Of a stretch of 64,000 nucleotides of DNA, positions 1 through 11,600 are shown one piece after another. Location: NCBI GenBank assembly GCA_964019135.1, contig OZ025248.1:31613670-31677669 (forward strand), written 5' to 3'. Positions within the stretch are counted from its first letter, which is position 1. Each line of letters starts with the position of its first letter. The translations under genes and the position numbers were made by a program. The notes under the pieces were generated by a model. It did no database searches. It saw nothing but the letters and a program-made list of their open reading frames with translations, and was not told the origin of the DNA. The stretch comes from Arenicola marina (taxonomy: Eukaryota; Annelida; Polychaeta; Arenicolidae).

Positions 1-3000
1 TTGATAAATTAACACGATCAAAGATAAGTACAAGTCAAGCCCCAAACGTAATTCAAATGCGGAATATACTGCGCCCTATTTTTCATACAGCGGTCAAATA
101 TTAAGGTTACTAACAGGGGCAAAATGACCCACGCTGCTTCGGGCAAAATGACTCAGTGGGCCGTTTTACCCACATCCAATTTAATATGTATACTCTAACA
201 GAAACGATTATCCTTAGCAAACTGGATGATATGTCCACTGAATCGGAACATCTTTGATGATCATGGATGTGCTTGAAGAAGAAAACGATGTGCGTCACAG
301 GGAGCTTGAAGAAGGGAGAGTTGTGCGCCCCTGGGAGGCGGAAGCGTTGATGGAGGCAGACCCAGGCGGCACGCGACATCGTGTCTCCATTCGATACATA
401 CAGCTCGTCAGGATAAAATGCAGATAGGGAGGGGTGGGGGCCTATTATACAAATCTGGTGGGGGGGGGGGGGGTTCCGCGGGTGCCTTGATGCCTGAGAG
501 AGCGGATATTTGTGATAAAAAATATACCCCAATAGAGCGGACATCTATGATGAAAAAGATACCCATATAGAGCGGACATTTATGATGAAGATACCAATAT
601 AGAGCGAATATTTTTAAACTTGCGATCGTGGGGGGGGGGGGGGCTTTGAAAATGTGCGTTCATAGAGCGGATTTCGGCGGTTGAAAAGGGAGCCCCCAAA
701 CCCAGCAATGTATTTTTTTATCCCCCCACCCCCTCCCTAAATCCGGGGGGCCGGTTTCAGGGTCGGATCCAGATATGCTGGATATGGGGCCGGTAAATGG
801 TATAAATTACATTTCCGCCCTAAAAGGGGGGGCCGGGGCCGGGTCGTCCCCCCCCCCCTGGATCCGCTCCTACCCCGGGTCTGTTCAACAGTAGGACTTC
901 GCATGAAAGCTGAGTTCCGCGCCTCAGATGGCCTAAATTTTGCACTGAAAAATGGCAAAAAGTGGGGGAAGGGGGTGTCCCCCCAGCCCGATCCGCCTCT
1001 GCTGACGTAAACGTTTTTTGGAATTCCTGTGTGTGGTCTTTCTGGGTCAAACTGTTCCAGACATTTAGGAGTTTGCCTTCTTAGGCTGTTCAGTTCACTC
1101 ATTAACATGCTGAAATAATGTGCTGACCATTTTGCCCCATTAGGGGAGCAAAATGACCCACTGTGACATAAAACATGTTTTTTTGTGCTAGTAAAAATTT
1201 TGTTCGTGTCACTCGCATGTACCCAAACTATGTTATTCACAATACTACTGTTGTCAGTTTACCAAAAGTTGGCTCTTTTTATAGCACTGCTTGTCCTCCA
1301 AAAAATACAAAGAAAGTTAAGGGAGTCATTTTGCCCATGTCCCCCTACATTACATTAATTCTGACAAGTGTGCGTCATATATGACGTCGAAGTTAACGTG
1401 ACTTACGAAATCCCTGGAATTACATAATTTTTGTAGTCCTCACACTTCCTTGTTTGAAAAAATGAAGAAATAAAACTTGTACTAGTAACGGTCGTATTAA
1501 TCCTAATCGTCACTGTGACGCCATACTAAATTTTAAAAAAATCCTATCTCCATTAACAATCAAATCAGAGAATCGTCCTTGCTGTCACGGATCAAAAATG
1601 GTCACAAAAATGACAAAAATGCCTCGGTCATGATGATTTATATAGGCATTGTATTGTCAAAATGCACTTGGTCTTGAGTCCTGGTTGACAGATCGAGATG
1701 CGACTGAGGGAAAAGGACGCAGAAAAGCTAACTCTTACGTAAATCTGTCTATAAAACTGGTGTGAGCTTGGAGGCTTGATTGGCCGCCACTCCTGATTGG
1801 CCGCCACTCTTCTTGGCGTCTTCTAACGATGAATCTACGGTCCTGGAATAGACCGACGACGGCTTAATCATTGTAGAAAAAAAACTACTGACGTACTTTG
1901 TACCAAATAGTTCTAAGTAGCCTGTCGGAAAACTGGCCTAGCGGGCCAGCAAAAACAGATTTGATTCATAACAGACGCTACGGGTCGCGGTTCCATCTGA
2001 TCACAGGTGAAAGACTGTGCGAGAGACGTAAGATTGTTTTTACTGACCCATTGAGCCAGGTATTGAGAGACGAGATACAAATTTAATAACAATGCTCCAA
2101 CCGAGAACATTTGTACCGTACGAGGGAGGCTATACGTACAATGGCGCTGGAGTAGTAGATGCTGATGATTATACGCGTAGCAATACCATCGACGTACCTC
2201 GTCACACCAGTACTCCCAAAATAATTACTTCCACAAAAAATAACAGCATACTTTGGGACCTTTGCCAGGCAGTTCTGACCACAGTATCCATGGGAGGGGG
2301 GGGGGGGTGGGGGTGGGGGCGGATGATCGGTGGAACCCTCACTTTGACGAACCGTTACCAGATGAAGGTAAGAAGTAAGTCTTAAATAACGGGGCAATGA
2401 GTTTTCCGGTCTGTAAAACAAAGGTTGCGTTTATATTAGGCCTGCACGGCAAATGTCCGTAGATGATACTTGAAACATATAACGCAGACTCAGATCAATC
2501 TAATACTATATACACGAGTTGTCACGATGTTGTCGGTGTCGATAAAGACAGCTAGGTCTTTCAGTTCCCCAACTGATCTTGGCAGTCGTTTCGACTGTTT
2601 CTCAGATGTAGAAACTCCCAAAGTCAATAATAAAGAACGATTTAACCGGCAAGTAGCATTTATTGGAAATCCATTGGAATACAATTCATGCTGTTTTGAA
2701 ACATCTTTCCGTGAAGCAAATAAGATCATTTCATACAGACACGACCTGAATGTGCATAACTGGAATGTAGTGCCTCATTGGTTGGCCAACGGGGAACGGA
2801 ATGGGAGGCTCAGCAACATAATGCCAACCAGACTAAATTCACTAACTAGAGTCGAGTAGGGGAATTTTGGTACGGGCGTAAATATTCGCAGTCGCATTTA
2901 CGCAGCAAGATAAGGCACCGGTAACTTTAAATATCCAACTTATGAAGTACCCGGCAGAGGGGGCGCTGCTGGCCATGTTTCTCTTCGTCTCCCCTGCGAT

Positions 3001-3558
3001 CAAATAAACACACGGCTTTTTGTGCACCGTGTTGAGTAATCGGAAACGCCAATATTAATCGAGACAAATTGTCAGGCTTGACTATAGCTAGAACCGAATG
3101 CCGACGCTCAGGAATAAATATGGCGTATAACCAGTGCATTTTCTACACGCTAGTCAGGCTAGTTAAAGCAAGATATAAATAAAATAATTCATAACTGTCG
3201 ATGAATAAATAGAATGTAACTCTCAATCATCTTAATATCAACTAAAAGAACTCAGCGAAATGGAATCTCAAAAAGTGCCATACGCAAGCACAAAGTATAA
3301 GAGAATGCAGGGATAAAACAAGTATGGAATGACTCAAATAAAAAATCCCGTGTGTGGAATTAAGATCAACAGGAATGCTGACATATGCATATATAAATAT
3401 CAGGAAGTGGGTGTTGGTTATTACAGGTTCATGAAGACAACATGCACACACGGCATAACCCTGATACCAGTCTTGATGCAGGGTAAAAAGTCGTCCTAAA
3501 TCACATCCGGGTACCTTAGTACCAAGTGGCTTTCAATAGTTACATAATAATGCCCTCT
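1..3558. other. No gene recognised; AT-rich flank with G tracts
   Basis: I see no supportable exon here. The stretch carries two 14-base G runs (460-473 and 630-643), a G-rich patch near 2290-2320, and a short direct repeat of gattggccgccactc near 1775-1810. An open frame on the plus strand at 2470-2859 (129 codons) has no recognisable motif and no splice context that I trust, so it is not called as a gene. Confidence 0.5.
836..1010. repeat. Dispersed repeat fragment, related copy near the right end
   Basis: This piece contains cctcagatggcct and a C-rich block followed by ggatccgctcct. The same words, cctcagatggcct and ggatccgcccctg after a C run, recur at about 63760-63950. The shared words with different spacing suggest two diverged copies of one interspersed element. 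No coding capacity is visible. Confidence 0.35.
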
Positions 3559-3975
3559 GGCGTTCACGTCATACTGCAGATACATGTACTCCAGTGATTG
3601 GCGTTCACGTCATACTGCAGAAACATGTACTCCAGTGATTGGCGTTCACGTCATACTACAGATACATGTACTCTAGTGATTGGCGTTCACGTCATACCGC
3701 AGATACATGTACTCCAGTGATTGGCGTTCACGTCATACTGCAAATACATTTACGCCAGTGATTGGTGTTCACGTCATATTGCAGATACATGTGCTCCAGT
3801 GATTGGTGTTTATGTCATAGTGCAGATACATGTACTCCAGTGATGGGCGTTCACGTCATACCGCAGATACATATACTCCAGTGATTGGTGTTCACGTCAT
3901 ATTGCAGATACATGTGCTCCAGTGATTGTCGTTCACGTCACATTGCAGATACATTGTACTCCAATGATTCGCGTA
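3559..3975. repeat. 41-bp minisatellite, about 10 copies
   Basis: A unit of the form gcgttcacgtcatactgcag followed by atacatgtactccagtgattg repeats head to tail about ten times with scattered substitutions. It lies about 1.5 kb downstream of the minus-strand PH-actin gene. Unlike the arrays inside that gene, I could not tie its unit to an exon boundary. Confidence 0.9.
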
Positions 3976-4554
3976 ATTTCGATGTGCAGAACCAGAACCA
4001 GGACAATTTATTCATTGTCGCCAACATTATCCTCACCGTCTTGTCTGTCTTTTCATTACATATATATATAAAACATGTACAAACCTAGATTAAATAGCAC
4101 CAACGGATGAAAACGATGAAACTACTTAGGAAAGTTTTTACTCCAATTAAACATAAAAAAACTTATTTTCGTTTGTTTGACCCATGCTCCGGTTGTATAC
4201 CTTACAACAGCAGAATATCATTTATATAACTGATCACCAGCAGTCGGGGAAGGACTTAAATTAGGTCACTCGACCCCAAGGAGCTCATCCGTAGCTCGTA
4301 GCTCTGGCCGAAGATAGAACTAGTATATGACCATGAGTGCACCCCTCGCTCGATCACCACGTGGCCGCATTATGCCCTAGAAACAACCCCTCCCCCGCCC
4401 CACATTCAACTCCTGTCTCTTACATCTTGCATAGCTACCGGGGCAAATATAAGCAAACATAAGTTGGCAGACTACTCCAGACAGGGACACACGTAATCGT
4501 AGGACACGATGGGTCATAGATGGCTGTTATGAGTGGCGGATTTCACGAACGCAC

Positions 4555-4640
4555 TTTAGCCGACAACGGGGCTTAGTCGGCTAAAGTTTCCATGTAAATG
4601 ATGGGCGATGTTAGCCGGCTAAGCCCCGTAGCCGGCTAAA
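4555..4640. repeat. Foldback (imperfect inverted repeat)
   Basis: Two arms of about 30 bases, 4555-4585 and 4611-4640, are imperfect reverse complements around a roughly 25-base loop. Each arm is itself partly palindromic, beginning and ending with variants of tttagccggctaaa around a cggggctta core. It could be a short MITE or its solo terminal repeats. No clear target-site duplication was seen. Confidence 0.6.
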
Positions 4641-5517
4641 CTGTGTAAGTGAAATAGGCCACAGTAGGGAGAACACGCGTTAGAAGACAATCAGAGGAAG
4701 AAGTGTGGCAGTATGCTGCCAATGACATGTGTTCACCGACAGGTTCAGATAATACAGATACACCATCGACATCAGTGAATTCTTCAAAGGTTAAATCCAC
4801 TAACCAGTCTGAACCGACATGTCATACAGATGCGCAGAATCAATCTAATTCTAACCAATTGTTCTCATACTTTATGCCATTGATACAGGAGGGCTTCATC
4901 AACGGCCCTGTCTTTCAGAAAAATACTAATTATATAAAACCAAATAAAAACTCCCTCCCGTCATTGAATCCCCAAATCCTTAATTATAACTTATGGTTAT
5001 ACTTTACATAGATTGGCATTAAAAAAATCCTATGGATATCAAGAACTGAAGTTCGCAGATATTTGTGGGTGTCATACGTTACCATGGTAATCGCTATGTT
5101 ATTGGTTGCCATGATACGAATTCACACATTTAGTGTTTTTATATAATTAGTATGCAGGTCGTATCAACAGCTTAAACTCGGTATTTAGTACAACTCGTCT
5201 CTAACACGTCAACTGACTTGACTCCCGCCAAGGACGCAGCAAATCGATTATTTTGCATACATTAATTAAATTAACTGCCATGCAACATTTTCTTACGAAA
5301 CCTTAACGCGCTTACATACAGTACAAAAGACCAGAGACTCCTCGTACCCAAGTACTTCATCATCATTGGCACGCGTTGTACTAGCGGTATCCATGGATAC
5401 GTCACTTCGACCAAACTACCTTGAACATTGCGCGACACCGGCAGGTTTGTATCGTATTCAGGACCACAAAGTCTCCACGCTCCTCCCATCAGGTTCAAGC
5501 TGCACTGGAGGTCAAGG

Positions 5518-5664
5518 TCAGTACATGTTCCACCTCTGCAGGACGCTGGTTCCAGATGTGAGCCACTCGTCGCTGGTAATACACGATTGTTCGAAGGCCG
5601 CCATGTTGGCTAACGTGCAGGCGCCCACGAACGCCGCGTGGTACCGCTGGGGGGACGCGTGCAC
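5518..5664 (-). CDS. PH-actin gene, exon 13 (actin-like C-terminus, stop)
   Basis: The acceptor ggttgcag precedes GTGCACGCG. The exon encodes residues 1059-1106, VHASPQRYHAAFVGACTLAN and onward to LQRWNMY, then a TGA at 5518-5520. It aligns with the last 48 or so residues of actin (APPERKYSVWIGGSILASL region). The usual actin C-terminal RKCF is replaced by RWNMY. Confidence 0.88.
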   Translation of the reverse strand: MHASPQRYHAAFVGACTLANMAAFEQSCITSDEWLTSGTSVLQRWNMY

Positions 5665-8600
5665 CTGCAACCACAACACAATTGGTACAGCTCCTTTCCT
5701 CTTTATTTTCCATCCTTTTGACAGTAGAATTAATTATCACACTGTGACCAGCACCTGAATTAATAAAGTAGCTGCATATCGCCAAAAAAAAAAGTTACCT
5801 TGGCTAGCATCGGCCATGCTGAAATTAAAGCGATTCCTTACTATAAACTGGGCGTTTCGTTTCATCCATTGTGAACAAGAACCGTGACGATGATTTACCT
5901 GGACGACGATAGAGGGCGGCACGAGTTTGGTGAGTTCGGCCGTCAGTTTCTCGGCGAAGCCCGGCAGAGCGGTGGCGCCGCCGCTGAGGTAGACGCTGCG
6001 CCACATCTCGCGGCGAGTGTCCATGGGGCAGGCTTGCACCGCCTTCTGGACCAGGCTCTGCAGCGAAGGGTTGTCCATACCCCACACATCCGGGTTAAAC
6101 AGCCCCTCCGGCGCGTTGAAGCGACCCAGTTCACTGGTCACCGATCTAATGGAACACAGTTAGATATACAGGAGGTAAATATATATATATCTATAGACAG
6201 GCAGCTAGATATATAGGCTATAAATATATATGAATGTATATGAGCCAATTAAATCTATACTTAATATAAGAATTTGATGAAAACAATTCCGCTTAGACAT
6301 TTTGTTCCTATGTGAGACGCGGTTAAATATATACATTATACAAGACCTATCCCAAGAGTTTCAGTTTAAAGGATAATAATTTGGTTTCTGTGACGTCGCT
6401 GTGACGTCACACCCGCGGAGGGGTCCTGGATCGATCTGGATCCAGACAGCCAACTCACGAGAAGGATCCGGCCGGGATCTGGTACTTTTCCAGGTCTGCG
6501 CTCTTCTGGAAACATCCGGGCTCCTGTCGGGAACGCTTGCAGGCCGCCTCGTGATCCACCGCCAGGAAACACATCTGGAGGGTCAGACCAATCCAGGGAG
6601 TTGAAAGCATTCCAGCGACCACATGGTCTGTATGTACATGCAATCACGCATATATTACCATGTCAATAACAAACACGTATCGCAGTGAGCAATATGACAT
6701 ACAGAGAGCCTCACCGGCAAACTCCCTATATCCTTCATGCACATTCCCGCATCGAAATCATTCGTGAAAATGAGAAGCCAATAGGTCCGACTAGCTCACA
6801 TATCGCTCTAACCTAGACGTATTATAGACATATAGGTTGAGCTTTGGCCCTCTTCACAATACTCAACCGCACAGCCGTAATAATAGTAATACATCCTAGC
6901 ACAAATTTTGATCTCCCAATAGCTCACATATTACTCAAACTCTGATCATAATGGCGGAGCACGGACCTTCTCCATGGCGAAGCGGACGATCTGGAATTCC
7001 ACGTCGGTAAAGAAGGAGTACTTGTGTTCTGTGAGGTCTGCGTTGAAGGCCTCTGCCACCCGGTGGCCGCCGTAGGGCTGTCTCGTCATGCCGCCCTCCA
7101 CGATGTAACCTGCGGGCCACGGGAAATGGGGGGTTAGTCTCTGAATGGGGGAACCGGCCACATCTGCTGTGGCGCGGCGCCGCGTACCGGCGAAGATTGT
7201 TCTCAGGCACCGCAAGATGAAGGCGGCATTGGTTCGAGCGAGAGATGTGTTATAGATGTACATATCCCCAATATCCCTGACTATAGGAGATTTATGCCAG
7301 GGCTCTAATGCCATCAAGGAATAAGCTATACATACACAACTGTTTAGGCTTTGAACAAGAGACTTTGGAGGGTAATTTAGATGAAAGCAAATGTTAAAAT
7401 CATGCGGTAAAGTTGCGTCACCCAATCACAAGCGGCGCAAGAAACGACTTTAAAATTAACTCCTAGCATCTAAATCCTGCAATGACGTCACACCTTCCCG
7501 GCATGCCACTGACCGTCGGTGACGGGAACGATCTCCAGCCGGTCGCCGATGTCGACGACGATTCCCGACTTGGCGCTGTAGGAGTACAGAGAGAGGACCG
7601 TCTGGTTGGCGATGTTGACCCCCTTCACGCCCAGCTCTCGCACAAACACGTCCATAAACTGCTCCTTGAACTTGTCGCTTAGGCTGGCGGGGGCGCTGAA
7701 CATCACCTGGAGTTCATTTATAGCGTGGTTCCTTATGTTAACCAACTGCTTTTATGTTGGTTGGTTGGTTGTATATTCAGGACGCTTTAATCTATTTTGG
7801 TCATATCGCGTTAATGGGAGAAGGTAGGGAGAGCGGAGCCACGTCCCCGGGGCTAACCCCCTACTCTTTGCGAAGAAGGACATGGGATCATTATTCTGCG
7901 ACCACACAGACATGGCCACAGCATGGCTCGAACCATCGATCCACGTGCCGTTAGGCACTCAGGTGGCCAGAGCAGTCAAGGCGAGCGCTCTAACCCACTG
8001 TGCTATCGAGGAGGCCTCTGCTTGTATGTTAACCAAGCAAGTCTCTATGTGTAAGTTAATGTACGAAGTGGGTATAAGGCCATTTGGGATAATATGTATT
8101 GGGGTTTCTCCTATTGTCGCAGCAGGTATATATATATATATATGAGTGGCACAAACATCATTTGGAACCATTGATATCGTGTTTTTGCCGCGTTTGTTCT
8201 AGAGTTGGTTCAACTATACGGGGACCGAAATCATTTGACCTTACATCACGTGGTTTCTCTTAACTGTTATCTCGACTTTTCTAAATACACATCTTCGGAT
8301 TTCCGTGATACATAATGGATAGATGAGGACCACGTGGTCTGTCTTCTTCTAGACGACGTCACTTGTAAGAGCAATGATGTCACGTAGGTCAGTACAGAGC
8401 TGGACACACCAGGGACACATTATCTTACCCAGTGCTCCCGCGGGTCCACCTTTAGTTCGTGGAACACTTTTCTCATCAGGTCGGGCATAACACTCATGTC
8501 CAGAGAAAACTGAAACAACAAGAAAAAAATACGATACTAACACTTCCGACAATCGCAGAAAATTACATGAAATACTGTGGTGTATACGAGGGTAGGTTAC

Positions 8601-11600
8601 ATATTGTGTGAACAATCTTTCAGAACCTATACATTTTAGTAATGACGCTCTTTGGGAGCCACCAAGTCACATCTTTTGGGCCTACATAATAGATAGATTA
8701 CGTTTTGGAAAGTCATGAAACCGATTGAAACAATATTTCATGTGGTATGTGAACGCACCCTGTCGACTCGCACGCTGGGTAGCACGGGGTATTTCATGTG
8801 TTAGAGGTCAGTGAACGCACCTTGTCGACTCGTACGCTGGGTAGCACGGGGTATTTCATGTGTTAGAGGTCAGTGAACGCACCCTGTCGACTCGCACGCT
8901 GGGTAGCACGGGGTATTTCATGTGTCAGGGGTCAGTGAACGCACCTTGTCGACTCGCACGCTGGGTAGCACGGGGTATTTCATGTGTTAGAGGTCAGTGA
9001 ACGTACCTTGTCGACTCGTACGCTGGGTAGCACGGGGTATTTCATGTGTCAGGGGTCAGTGAACGCACCTTGTCGACTCGTACGGTGGGTAGCACGGGGT
9101 ATTTCATGTGTCAGGGGTCTGTGAACGCACCTTGTCGACTCGCACGGTGGGTAGCACGGGGTATTTCATGTGCGAGTTTCCTCTGACTTCCGGGCTCCAG
9201 GCGTCGAAGCCGAATCGGCGTTCCCCGGTTTCCTTGTGGGTGGCCACGATGGTCGGGAAGAACACCTCGGGGAGGGCCGCTGCCATGGCAACCGGTGGAA
9301 GAAACACGTGGCGACGTTACATTTGCTATCAGTCCGGAGCATTCCATACAGACAATTACAGCGGTCGAAGAAATCATCTTACCAGAGAAATATAGTGAAC
9401 ACTTCAAGGATTTTTAATTGAATGTACATGTAGGAAATGCATTTTTCTAAATTAGGACTGGCTAACTATAACTCAGGCTGAACAAAATAAACATTTTATG
9501 ACGCAAAGAAAAAACCAGCACTGCACAGGATATAATAGACATATGTATCTATTTGTAACAATCAGTTGAGGTAACACTCACGTCTGTCTCCCAGAATTCC
9601 TGCTCGAACTGAACAACTCCCCAAGTCTATGACTACCACGCTCTGGAAATAAAAACATATCGTTGTTCACGAATGAAATAATTTTGAGCTTACCCTGGTA
9701 TATAAAAAAAGTTTAAGGTAACAATGAATGAATTAAACAATAAAATGGCATTCAGTCACTGAACAACACATACAATAGTACTGAAAGGTGACCATTAAAC
9801 TTCACCAGTCATATCCCGACAAGGTGGTAATGATAGATAGGTGTCATGTCTCCGGTCCTAACTTCAAAGGTGTGGATAGCCATCGAATATTTAACAATAG
9901 AGGCTGATATAGACAGGACATGGCACAGACACGTGTAGACGTCCCAGCGGACACCACGTGGTCTGCGGACACCAACCTTGTTGGGGTTGGTGAGCGCCCT
10001 CAGATCAGGCTTAATGTAGGTGGCGCGGATGTTGCCGACAGTCTGCGACTCGAGCGCCCTCTTCCAGTCGTTAAACTCCTGGTCGGTCGGGCAGCGAGTG
10101 ATCAGGTAATGTCCACGCTGCGACACACAGACAGACATATGGACATTGTTATATTGGTTGTCCACGCTGCGACACACAGACAGACATATGGACATTGTTA
10201 TATTGGTTGTCCACGCTGCGACACAGACAGACATATGGACATTGTTATATTGGTTGTCCACGCTGCGACACACAGACAGACATATGGACATTGTTATATT
10301 GATTGTCCACGCTGCGACACACAGACAGACATATGGACATTGTTATATTGATTGTCCATGCTGCGACACACAGACAGACATATGGAGATTGTTATATTGG
10401 TTGTCCACGCTGCGACACACAGACAGACATATGGAGATTGTTATATTGGTTGTCCACGCTGCGACACACTGACAGACATATGGACATTGTTATATTGGTT
10501 GTCCACGCTGCGACACACAGACAGACATATGGCCATTGTTATACAGGTCAACAGGTTAACGTCAGATAAATATCTCAATTGCACGACCTGTGACTTTCTT
10601 TAATATTGATGTGAGGTTTCGTGTTATTGCGTACATTAGTATTTTGGTCTTCGAAAAGTTGAAGACATCCCAATGTTTCCACACGTTATTATTTCTAATT
10701 CAGTATTAACTAACAAATTAAGCGTCCCCATCGATATCAGCGACTTTACTTCACCAGCCCCCAACCCCCACCCTGGCGTCTACCCCAAAGCGCACTATAA
10801 TGATGACAAGCTCGGACAGCTCCCCATCGGCGTCTACCTCAAACCCCACTCTAATGACAGGTTCTGACAGCCCCCTCCCCCACCACCACGGCGTCTACCC
10901 CAAACCCTACTTTAATGACAGATTCTGACTGCACCGCGGTATAGTACTCACCCCGACATCGACGCCCAGCATGCGGCTGCCCAGGTCCTCGATGACACCC
11001 CCCATCAGCTGGAAGACGGCGCTGGCCCGGTCATCGCCCCCCCCCCCTGCCCCGCGGTATAGTACTCACCCCGTCATCGACGCCCAGCATGCGGCTGCCC
11101 AGCTCCTCGATGACACCCCCCATCAGCTGGAAGACGGCGCTGGCCCGGTCATCGCCCCCACCCCCTGCCCCGTGGTACAGTACTCACCCCGTCATCGACG
11201 CCCAGCATGCGGCTGCCCAGCTCCTCGATGACACCCCCCATCAGCTGGAAGACGGCGCTGGCCCGGTCATCGCCCCCCCACCCTGCCCCGTGGTACAGTA
11301 CTCACCCCGTCATCGACGCCCAGCATGCGGCTGCCCAGCTCCTCGATGACACCCCCCATCAGCTGGAAGACGGCGCTGGCCCGGTCATCGCCCCCCCCCC
11401 CCTGCCCCGTGGTACAGTACTCACCCCGTCATCGACGCCCAGCATGCGGCTGCCCAGCTCCTCGATGACACCCCCCATCAGCTGGAAGACGGCGCTGGCC
11501 CGGTCATCGCCCCCCCCCCCCTGCCCCGTGGTACAGTACTCACCCCGTCATCGACGCCCAGCATGCGGCTGCCCAGCTCCTCGATGACACCCCCCATCAG

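Noticed and set aside
2470..2859. 129-codon plus-strand frame in the left flank
   Set aside because: Ordinary composition, no motif and no splice context; length is within chance for the region.
7960..8015. tRNA gene
   Set aside because: A and B boxes belong to a SINE head. The cloverleaf is not intact, and the same sequence recurs at 36.6 kb with a SINE body.
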